Positions 1 to 5,964 of a stretch of DNA of 13,979 bases are shown piece by piece. The notes beneath the pieces were generated by a model, which did no database searches, was not told the origin of the DNA, and saw nothing but the letters and a program-made list of their open reading frames with translations. Position numbers and translations under genes: made by a program. Source of the DNA: Candidatus Falkowiibacteriota bacterium (GTDB lineage Archaea; Iainarchaeota; Iainarchaeia; Iainarchaeales; GCA-2688035); contig JAFCBY010000019.1 in NCBI GenBank assembly GCA_017610485.1, positions 1 to 13,979 of the forward strand. Reading direction: 5' to 3'. How positions within the stretch are numbered: the stretch's first letter is position 1; each line of letters opens with the position of its first letter.

Positions 1-2
1 AT

Positions 3-185
3 TTGGATATTAGGGGGCTGTTGGGCAGGTTTTGGTCCAACAGCAAGCGCGTTTTGCTTATTGCAAAAAAGCCTGACTGGAAGGAATTTCAGAACATGGC
101 TTTGGTTACCGGCATTGGCATCCTAGTGATAGCGGTAATTTCTTACGTTGTCTACCTTGTTTTTGCCCTTATAGGTTTGGACTAA
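3..185 (+). CDS. secE: Protein translocase subunit SecE (Sec61 gamma)
   Basis: Small single-span subunit that clamps the SecY channel of the protein translocon in the cytoplasmic membrane. The 60-residue product has a basic amphipathic N-terminal half containing the family-typical stretch KKPDWKEF (about residues 22-29). One hydrophobic segment follows (about 33-58), running GIGILVIAVISYVVYLVFAL. This length and layout match archaeal SecE/Sec61 gamma. It lies directly before spt5, the standard archaeal arrangement. The start is uncertain: the frame opens with TTG at base 3 and runs into the window edge, so the true start could lie outside. The identification is firm from the sequence pattern plus position; the N-terminal boundary is not. 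Confidence 0.85.
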   Translation: MDIRGLLGRFWSNSKRVLLIAKKPDWKEFQNMALVTGIGILVIAVISYVVYLVFALIGLD

Positions 186-269
186 AGGCTTTTTTTTGCA
201 AAGGCTTACCTTTTTAAATTCTTGCCAGTCCTTTTTTATTTAAGAGAATCAGCTCTTTTTCTTTTTTTT
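186..269 (+). terminator. T-rich terminator region after secE
   Basis: An uninterrupted T8 run at 190-197 directly follows the secE stop. A second tract, CTCTTTTTCTTTTTTTT, lies at 253-269, and a shorter copy of the same pyrimidine pattern is at 281-293. Archaeal RNA polymerase terminates at such T tracts. The tract at 253-269 is identical to the one that closes the operon at 3441-3457, which suggests a real termination signal. A TATA-like TTTTTAAAT at 211-219 lies between the tracts and could be an additional promoter. Confidence 0.5.
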
Positions 270-289
270 GGGTTGGCGTTCTCTTTTTC

Positions 290-324
290 TTTTAAGTTTT
301 CGTTCGTTATTGAAAAGTATGGAG
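290..324 (+). promoter_or_regulatory. Putative promoter and leader of the spt5-ribosomal operon
   Basis: TTTTAAG at 290-296 could be a TATA element placing a transcript start near 318-322. GGAG at 321-324 is the only Shine-Dalgarno-like motif before the spt5 ATG and sits 16 nt away, which is long. An in-frame TGA at 332-334 excludes any start further upstream for spt5. The assignment rests on pattern only. Confidence 0.35.
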
Positions 325-340
325 AAAGGCGTGATTTAAG

Positions 341-781
341 ATGATTTTTCCGGTTAGAACAACTGTTGGCCAGGAGGCCCTGGTGGTTGACATAATCACC
401 AACAGGATCAAGTCAGAGGACCTTGCCATTTACAGTATTAGTGTTATTCCTGGCTTGAAGGGCTATATGCTTATTGAGGCCCAGGACGAGCTCACAATAA
501 GGCGTGCGATTACCAATACGCCCCATATAAAGGGCCAGGGTATTGTAAAAGGGGCAGTCAAGATAGAGGAGCTGTCAGGGCTTTTGGAGTCAAAGCCTTT
601 GATGCAGTCCATTGTTCCTGACGCAAAGGTCGAGTTGATTGCCGGGCCATTCAAGGGAGAGAAGGCCAAGGTTTTGCGCGTTAATGTAACAAAGGAAGAG
701 GTTACGGTTGAGCTGCAGGAAGCCGCAGTAAAGATTCCGGTTACAATTAAGGCAGAGCATATCAGGATTCTCAAGGAATAA
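341..781 (+). CDS. spt5: Transcription elongation factor Spt5 (NusG family)
   Basis: Archaeal Spt5, which binds the RNA polymerase clamp together with Spt4 and promotes processive elongation. The 146-residue product has the NusG N-terminal (NGN) domain at roughly residues 1-85, with the family-like stretches SVIPGLKGYMLIEA and NTPHIKGQGIVKG. A KOW domain at about 90-146 starts VPDAKVELIAGPFKGEKAKV. Length matches archaeal Spt5 (about 145-160). It sits between secE and rpl11, as in most archaea. ATG 341 is the only sensible start because an in-frame TGA lies 9 nt upstream. It precedes rpl11 by 18 nt and is probably co-transcribed with it. Confidence 0.95.
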   Translation: MIFPVRTTVGQEALVVDIITNRIKSEDLAIYSISVIPGLKGYMLIEAQDELTIRRAITNTPHIKGQGIVKGAVKIEELSGLLESKPLMQSIVPDAKVELIAGPFKGEKAKVLRVNVTKEEVTVELQEAAVKIPVTIKAEHIRILKE

Positions 782-799
782 TTTTGGAGCGTTTTTTAG

Positions 800-1276
800 A
801 TGGTTGACATAAAGGTTTTGGTTGAGGGTGGAAAGGCAAGTGCCGGAGCCCCCTTGGGCCCTGCTTTGGGCCCGTTGGGTGTGGATATTGGCAAAGTGGT
901 CAATCAGATTAATGAGAAAACCAAGGGCTTTTCCGGAATGAAGGTTCCTGTAACCGTTTCCGTTGACGCTGGCTCAAAGACCTTTGAGATTCTGGTTGGA
1001 AGCCCACCCACAAGCGCCTTGATAAAGAAGGAAATTGGCTTGGACAAGGGAAGCGGAAACCCAAAGGTTGAGTTCAAGGCAGACATTTCAATTGAGCAGG
1101 TCAAAAAGCTTGCCGAAATGAAGCTTGACAATCTGGCCTCCTACAAAATTAAGAGCGCTGCAAGGGAAATTATAGGCGTTTGCAACAGCATGGGCGTAAC
1201 CGTTGGCGGAAAGCCTGCCAAAGAAGCCCAAAAGGACATTGCTGAGGGCAAGTACGACAGCCAGCTGGCTGGTTGA
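800..1276 (+). CDS. rpl11: 50S ribosomal protein uL11
   Basis: L11 forms the GTPase-associated centre with 23S rRNA and the base of the L10/P1 stalk. The 158-residue product shows the classic N-terminal signature GKASAGAPLGPALGPLGVD (residues about 11-29), rich in Gly and Pro. The rRNA-binding C-terminal domain contains PPTSALIKKE and the late motif AREIIGVCNSMGV. Length is normal for archaea. GGAG at 784-787 lies 12 nt before the ATG. It follows spt5 closely, while a 122-nt gap separates it from rpl1, so an internal promoter may lie downstream. Confidence 0.97.
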   Translation: MVDIKVLVEGGKASAGAPLGPALGPLGVDIGKVVNQINEKTKGFSGMKVPVTVSVDAGSKTFEILVGSPPTSALIKKEIGLDKGSGNPKVEFKADISIEQVKKLAEMKLDNLASYKIKSAAREIIGVCNSMGVTVGGKPAKEAQKDIAEGKYDSQLAG

Positions 1277-1290
1277 AACGGTCAAAGAAT

Positions 1291-1398
1291 GCCTTTTTAA
1301 GGCTTTTGAGAGAATTTTCTTTATAGTTAAAGGGTCTAATTTTCGGCCCATTACCACATCCTTTTCTTTGGAGGAGGCGCTGTGGGAGGTTTTAAGAA
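1291..1398 (+). promoter_or_regulatory. rpl11-rpl1 intergenic region: hairpin/TATA and tandem Shine-Dalgarno motifs
   Basis: The palindrome GCCTTTTTAAGGC (1291-1303) can form a 5-bp hairpin followed by TTTT and also contains a TATA-like TTTTTAAG. It could therefore be a weak terminator, a promoter for rpl1, or both. Two strong Shine-Dalgarno motifs follow: GGAGGAGG (1370-1377) and GGGAGG (1384-1389). The second is 9 nt before the rpl1 ATG. In methanogens L1 represses its own mRNA; whether this leader takes part cannot be read from the sequence. Confidence 0.45.
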
Positions 1399-2076
1399 AT
1401 GCAAAAAAGGGATTTGATTGCGGCACTCAAGGCAATGCGCGAGCAGACAAAGCAGAGAAAGTTTACTCAGTCTGTTGAGCTAATTATAAATTTCAAGGGC
1501 CTTGACGTGAAAAAGCAGGAGAGCCAGGTTGAAGTAAAGATAAACCTGCCCCATGCAACCGGCAAAAAGGGAACCACAAAAAGCCTCCTGTTTGCAAAAA
1601 ACAAGGACTTTATTGAGGCGGTAAAGCCCAAATTTGACCGCATTATAGAGGAGTCCGAGATTGCTTCCCTGAAAAAGAAGGACATCGGGCTGATAATCTC
1701 GGAATTTGACGTTCTTTTGGCCGAAGGGCCTGTAATGATTGCAGTTGGAAAGTTTTTGGGTCAACAGCTTGCCCCAAAGGGAAAGATGCCAAAGCCAGTT
1801 CAGCCAAATCCAGCCGTAGTTGACCAGATGCTTAAGCAAATGGGCTCTGTTACAAAGGTCTCAAACAAGAAGGGAAAGTTTACCCCCTTGGTCCAGACCG
1901 TTATTGGAAGTGAGGCCATGGACGACGAGCAGCTCTCACAGAATGCCTTGGCCATTGTTGACGCGGTTACCGGTCAGCTTCCCAGAAAGCAGCAGAATAT
2001 AAAGTCTGTGTTTGTAAAGGAATCAATGGGGCCGCCGGTGAAGATTGGCACCGTAACAGGGGAGGGAAAGAAATGA
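1399..2076 (+). CDS. rpl1: 50S ribosomal protein uL1
   Basis: uL1 builds the mobile L1 stalk of the large subunit, which helps release deacylated tRNA, and in methanogenic archaea represses translation of its own operon. The 225-residue product starts MQKRDLIAALKAMREQTKQ and carries a family-typical region around LGQQLAPKGKMPKPVQPNP (about residues 119-138). It ends with the VFVKESMGPPVKIGT motif normal for archaeal L1. Length is slightly above the usual 215-220. The start is chosen for the GGGAGG 9 nt upstream. Its TGA overlaps the ATG of rpl10 by 4 nt (ATGA), a sign of translational coupling. Confidence 0.96.
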   Translation: MQKRDLIAALKAMREQTKQRKFTQSVELIINFKGLDVKKQESQVEVKINLPHATGKKGTTKSLLFAKNKDFIEAVKPKFDRIIEESEIASLKKKDIGLIISEFDVLLAEGPVMIAVGKFLGQQLAPKGKMPKPVQPNPAVVDQMLKQMGSVTKVSNKKGKFTPLVQTVIGSEAMDDEQLSQNALAIVDAVTGQLPRKQQNIKSVFVKESMGPPVKIGTVTGEGKK

Positions 2077-3095
2077 CCTCTCACACCAGAAAGTGGAAGG
2101 AAGTCCAGGTTGAGGGGCTTCACCAGCTCGCAGACAAATACCCGGTCATAGCCGTTGCCTCAATTATTAACTTTCCTGGAGCGCTTGCAAAAGAGCTTAG
2201 AAAAAAGCTGCAGGGCAAGGCCGTTATTAAGGTGAGTAAGACAAGGGCGGTTGCGCTAGCATTTGGCAGGTCAAAGACCGAAACAAAGGAATTGGAGTCA
2301 CACTTGAAGGGAAGCATTGCGGTCATCTTTACTGAAATGAACCCGTTTGAATTGTACGCTTTTTTGAAGAAGAACAAGGTCAGTATGCCTGCAAAGTCCG
2401 GCACAATTGCATCTGATGACATTATCATTCCGGCCGGAGACACAGGCTTGCCTCCAGGGCCAGCCCTATCAGACTTGAAGGCCGCCGGCCTGAAAACCAT
2501 TATGCAGGGTCCAACAATTTCGATTGCCGAGGACAAGATTGTTACAAAGAAGGGCGAAGCCGTAACAGACGGAGTTGCAGGCGCCCTTGGAAAGCTTGGC
2601 ATCAAGCCAATGAAGGTCGGGCTGAATGTTGTAGCCTGCCTCGAAAACGGGCAGGTGTTTTTGGCAGAAGTGCTTGACATTGATGCAGACCAGGTAAGGG
2701 CAGACTTTGCCACTGCGGCAAGAAATGCTTTGAACCTGGCAGTAGAGGTTTCCTACTTTACAGGGGAAACGGTTTCCATCCTGATTGGAAAGGGCTACAA
2801 GAACGCCAAGGCGGTTGCCCTGGAAGGAAACATACTAAATGAGGAAACTGCTTCAGAAATTCTTGGAAAGGCAAACGCCCAGGCCAAAACCTTAAAGAAA
2901 ATGGTCAAGGACACACCAGTTGAGGAAAAGCCGGCCGAAGAAAAGGAAGGCGAGCCAAAACCAGGGGAAAGCAAAAAGGAAGGGCCTGCAGCTGAAGAAG
3001 CAAAGGCTGAAGAGCCTTCAAAGGAAGAGTCTGCTGAGAAAAAGGAAGAGGCAAAAGAAAAGCCAGCCGAGAAGGTTGAGGAAAAAAAGGAGTAA
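2073..3095 (+). CDS. rpl10: 50S ribosomal protein uL10 (acidic stalk protein P0)
   Basis: P0 anchors the ribosomal stalk on 23S rRNA and carries P1/L12 dimers through C-terminal helices. The 340-residue protein starts MTSHTRKWKEVQVEGLHQL and contains the rRNA-binding globular part. The archaeal insertion domain includes AGDTGLPPGPALSDLKAAG (about residues 126-144). Spine helices for P1 binding lie around 255-285. The last 50-60 residues are an extremely charged Glu/Lys/Pro/Ala linker. The protein ends VEEKKE and lacks the hydrophobic GLxxLFG-like tail that archaeal P0 usually shares with P1. The start overlaps the rpl1 stop by 4 nt and rpl12 follows after 33 nt. Confidence 0.95.
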   Translation: MTSHTRKWKEVQVEGLHQLADKYPVIAVASIINFPGALAKELRKKLQGKAVIKVSKTRAVALAFGRSKTETKELESHLKGSIAVIFTEMNPFELYAFLKKNKVSMPAKSGTIASDDIIIPAGDTGLPPGPALSDLKAAGLKTIMQGPTISIAEDKIVTKKGEAVTDGVAGALGKLGIKPMKVGLNVVACLENGQVFLAEVLDIDADQVRADFATAARNALNLAVEVSYFTGETVSILIGKGYKNAKAVALEGNILNEETASEILGKANAQAKTLKKMVKDTPVEEKPAEEKEGEPKPGESKKEGPAAEEAKAEEPSKEESAEKKEEAKEKPAEKVEEKKE

Positions 3096-3128
3096 ATTGC
3101 ATTTATTTTTCGTAAGGAGGGAAATGAA

Positions 3129-3434
3129 ATGGAGTATGTATACGCTGCGCTTCTGTTGCACGCTGCAAAAAAGGACGTTAAGGAAGATTCAGTTTCCAAG
3201 GTCCTTGAGTCAGCTGGAGCAAAGCCTGACGCTGCCAAGGTAAAGGCATTGGTTGCATCATTGAAGGACGTAAACATCGATGAAGCAATCGAAAAAGCTG
3301 CCGCAGTTCAAGCGGTTGCAGCCCCAGCGGCTACAGGTGAAGCCCCAAAGGAAGCAAAGGAAGAGAAAAAACAAGTGGAAGACAAAAAGACAGAGGAAGA
3401 GGCAGCTGAAGGTCTTGCAGGCCTATTCGGCTAA
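3129..3434 (+). CDS. rpl12: 50S ribosomal protein P1 (archaeal L12)
   Basis: Stalk protein whose dimers recruit and activate translational GTPases. The 101-residue product has a helical dimerisation domain beginning MEYVYAALLLHAAKKDV (residues 1-60). An Ala/Glu/Lys-rich hinge follows, ending in the conserved factor-binding tail EEAAEGLAGLFG. Length matches archaeal P1 (about 100-110). AGGAGGG at 3115-3121 is 7 nt before ATG 3129, which selects this start over ATG 3124. It is the last gene of the ribosomal block and is followed at once by a T-rich terminator. Confidence 0.96.
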   Translation: MEYVYAALLLHAAKKDVKEDSVSKVLESAGAKPDAAKVKALVASLKDVNIDEAIEKAAAVQAVAAPAATGEAPKEAKEEKKQVEDKKTEEEAAEGLAGLFG

Positions 3435-3440
3435 ATTCTT

Positions 3441-3457
3441 CTCTTTTTCTTTTTTTT
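3441..3457 (+). terminator. T-rich terminator after rpl12
   Basis: CTCTTTTTCTTTTTTTT lies 6 nt after the rpl12 stop. It has no preceding stem, as expected for archaeal T-tract termination. The same 17-nt string occurs at 253-269 after secE. Confidence 0.6.
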
Positions 3458-3476
3458 AATGCCTTCCCCCAAACAA

Positions 3477-3523
3477 CTAGCCCTGCGGCTTTGGCCAACA
3501 GCGTTTGGCCAGCTTATGGCTAG
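3477..3523 (+). other. Long imperfect hairpin between rpl12 and the protease gene
   Basis: CTAGCC (3477-3482) pairs with GGCTAG (3518-3523). Inside, GCT (3488-3490) and GGCCAA (3493-3498) pair with TTGGCC (3505-3510) and AGC (3511-3513), with a TT bulge and the loop CAGCGT. It lies downstream of the T-tract terminator and upstream of the protease promoter, so it could be a secondary terminator, a processed 3' end or a protein-binding palindrome. The function is unknown. Confidence 0.4.
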
Positions 3524-3557
3524 TGCCTAAAACTGCCAACAGCCTTAAACGAAAAGT

Positions 3558-3565
3558 TATTTAAA
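3558..3565 (+). promoter_or_regulatory. TATA box of the Lon-like protease gene
   Basis: TATTTAAA starts 34 nt and ends 27 nt before ATG 3592, the spacing expected if transcription begins at or next to the start codon. No Shine-Dalgarno motif precedes the ATG, so a leaderless mRNA is likely. Confidence 0.55.
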
Positions 3566-3591
3566 GCCGATTCGCCTTATTATTGTCTGTT

Positions 3592-5964
3592 ATGAGAAAA
3601 GTTTTGACAATTCTTTTTCTTGTTCTGCTTTTTGCAAACTGCTTTGCAATCATAGAGGAGGACGAACTGGAAATTTTTGCCGTTACAGACGACGGCAAGG
3701 CGTTGAGTGCGGTTTTAAGGCTTACCTTAAAGCCAGGGTCCGGCCGTGTTTGGACAAGGGTCGAGCCATTGGTGGGTACGAGTACGCAGACAACCGAAAG
3801 GATTGCGGCCAAGATAGCGGAGAAGTACAGCAGCCAGGCAAAAGACTACGATTACTTCTTTGAGATTGACAGCAAAGCATCTCTTGTAGAGGGGCCGAGT
3901 GCAGGGGCGGCAATGACCCTGCTTGCCATAAGCATGCTTCAAGACAGGGCTGTTCCCGACACAGTTTCCTTGACAGGAACCATTACCGCAGAGGGTGGAG
4001 TCGGGCCGGTCGGAGGCGTTTTTGAGAAATCCGGGGAAGCAGCGAGGATTGGCATAGAGCTTTTTATGATTCCGACGGGGGAACTGAGGCAAACCGTTAA
4101 AATTGACGGGCAGGTCAAATCTGTTAACCTTGTGGACTATGCCTACCAAAATTGGGGCATGAAAATTCTCGAAGTCAAAAACATTGATGATGTGCTCCAG
4201 TACGCCTTTTCAGACCTTGCCGCAATTGATGTCAACACCGGTGGTCATACCGGCACCGACTTTGTGCCATCAAGGCTGGAATTAACTGACAATCTTTCCC
4301 CAATGAAGACCATCACCTCGAATTACATCTCCGAGGCTGAGGCCGCAGTCAAGTCTGCAAGCGTTGCCCTGAGCGGAACAATGTTGGATGACCCCACAAT
4401 CATTGATATCCTGCTTACTTACCTGAACGAGAGTGAAAAGGCCCTTGACAAAAGCAAGGTGCTTTTTGAGCAGAACTACCTGTACAGCTCTGCAAATTTT
4501 GCTTTTTTGGCCAGGGTCAACAGCAACTTTGTAAGAGATCTTGCCGAAAGCCCTGATTTGCTGTCTAGCAGTTCTCCAAGCCTGGATAAAAAGGTTGAGG
4601 CCCTTAGCACAAAGGTTGACTCGCTTGCCATTGACCTAAACAGGTTTGTTTCAGTGGATTACTTTGAGTGGCAGGTTGCCTCAAAGGAAAGGCTTGCCTG
4701 GGCAAAGCTCAAAATTAACGATTTGCAGGAAAATGATGAGCTTGTGATAATAATTGAACAGGATGGCATCAATGTGCAAGGGTTTTCGGACCTCTTGGAT
4801 TACGAGTATGCGTCAGCCTGGTACAATGTAAGCAATGACTTCTTTGAGCTTGTGAAGAGCAGCCAGAGGGCTGTTATTCTTGAAGACGGGCTTTCCCCAA
4901 AACTAGATTCAATTATTGCAAACGCCGAAAACGGCCTGACTGCCTTGAGTGAGGGGGAAAGCGAGGACATTGTAAGGCGGCTTGACAGTGCCAAGCTCGC
5001 TTATGGGAGCGGGTGGATTTATTCTGCCCTGTTTGACGCATCCTCAGCACACGCCCTGGTCAACGCAAAGATTTTTTCAAAGAACCATGATTTGGATGAC
5101 CTGCAGAGCGCTTTAGACCAAAGGCTTGAATCTCTCGAACAAAAAATGGCTGATAGCAAGTATGAATTTGTTTGGGCCAGGCTTTACCTTGACCACGCGC
5201 GCTATTTCCTTAACAGCTCCCTTTTTTACGAGGAACAGGGCAGGCTGGCAACCGCCCTAACAAATGCAAAGAACGGCATTGACCTTGTCTTTTTGGCCGA
5301 TGGCATTTTTGACGCCACTGAGTCAAGCTACCAGCACTTTGAGACCCTGCCCTCAACAAACTTTGTCAAGCCGAATGTCTTTACAACCGACGCCTTTCCA
5401 TTCCAGGACTTTATTTACGTTTTCGTGTTCGTAATTGGGCTGCTGTTGGCTTTGATGTTCTTTGGCATTATTGCGTCAGGAAAGAAATTCCACTTCCTAA
5501 AGGCGTTCTCTTTCGAGGACCTGTTGGAGGATGTGCTCTGGCAGCAGAGGCGCCTGAGAAAGCGCCTTGAAAAGGGCCACCTTACAAACGAGCAGTTTGG
5601 TACCCTCAATGCGCCGTTGCAGAAGCGGGTAAACAAGCTTATTCTTGAAAGGCGGGCTGTCAGCGCTGACTATGTTGCGCTTGACCTTAACAAAAGCAAG
5701 GTTTTGGCCTACCGGCGGGCCCTGAGGGACTTGAGGCTGCAGTTCAACAAAAAGAATATCACGGCAGAGGACTATGCAAGCAATGTTGACTTCTACAAGA
5801 AAAAGATTGCCCTGCTCGACCACTTGATTCGGGACGAGGAAAGAAAGATCAAGAGCGAGAAGAAAAAGGCCGAAAAAATCCTTTTCCCCCCAAAGAAGCC
5901 AAAGGTGAAAAACAGGCGAGTTGTCAGAAAGGTCGGAAATCCTAATCAGGCCAAAAAGAATTAG
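3592..5964 (+). CDS. Secreted, membrane-anchored Lon-like (S16) serine protease
   Basis: Probable archaeal Lon-like protease (COG1750 type) without an ATPase domain. From ATG 3592 the product has 790 residues. A signal peptide (about 1-20: MRK then a Leu/Phe-rich core ending NCFA) is followed by a Lon protease domain (about 25-200). The candidate catalytic Ser103 lies in VEGPSAGAAM and Lys146 in GGVFEKSGEA. The 43-residue spacing equals that of the E. coli Lon dyad (S679/K722). A long helical region follows, then a transmembrane segment at about 607-632 and a basic cytoplasmic tail of about 155 residues with two SHOCT-like helical repeats. The catalytic domain would face outward. TTG 3583 is an alternative start, but ATG 3592 fits the promoter and signal peptide. 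The stop overlaps that of the convergent smc gene. Confidence 0.88.
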   Translation: MRKVLTILFLVLLFANCFAIIEEDELEIFAVTDDGKALSAVLRLTLKPGSGRVWTRVEPLVGTSTQTTERIAAKIAEKYSSQAKDYDYFFEIDSKASLVEGPSAGAAMTLLAISMLQDRAVPDTVSLTGTITAEGGVGPVGGVFEKSGEAARIGIELFMIPTGELRQTVKIDGQVKSVNLVDYAYQNWGMKILEVKNIDDVLQYAFSDLAAIDVNTGGHTGTDFVPSRLELTDNLSPMKTITSNYISEAEAAVKSASVALSGTMLDDPTIIDILLTYLNESEKALDKSKVLFEQNYLYSSANFAFLARVNSNFVRDLAESPDLLSSSSPSLDKKVEALSTKVDSLAIDLNRFVSVDYFEWQVASKERLAWAKLKINDLQENDELVIIIEQDGINVQGFSDLLDYEYASAWYNVSNDFFELVKSSQRAVILEDGLSPKLDSIIANAENGLTALSEGESEDIVRRLDSAKLAYGSGWIYSALFDASSAHALVNAKIFSKNHDLDDLQSALDQRLESLEQKMADSKYEFVWARLYLDHARYFLNSSLFYEEQGRLATALTNAKNGIDLVFLADGIFDATESSYQHFETLPSTNFVKPNVFTTDAFPFQDFIYVFVFVIGLLLALMFFGIIASGKKFHFLKAFSFEDLLEDVLWQQRRLRKRLEKGHLTNEQFGTLNAPLQKRVNKLILERRAVSADYVALDLNKSKVLAYRRALRDLRLQFNKKNITAEDYASNVDFYKKKIALLDHLIRDEERKIKSEKKKAEKILFPPKKPKVKNRRVVRKVGNPNQAKKN

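Noticed and set aside
2120..2713. 197-residue minus-strand frame opposite rpl10
   Set aside because: Shadow of a strongly conserved ribosomal protein gene; composition is Ser/Ala/Pro-rich as expected of a reverse frame.
3727..4149. 140-residue minus-strand frame opposite the Lon protease domain
   Set aside because: The plus strand here encodes the catalytic Ser and Lys motifs; the reverse frame has no recognisable domain.
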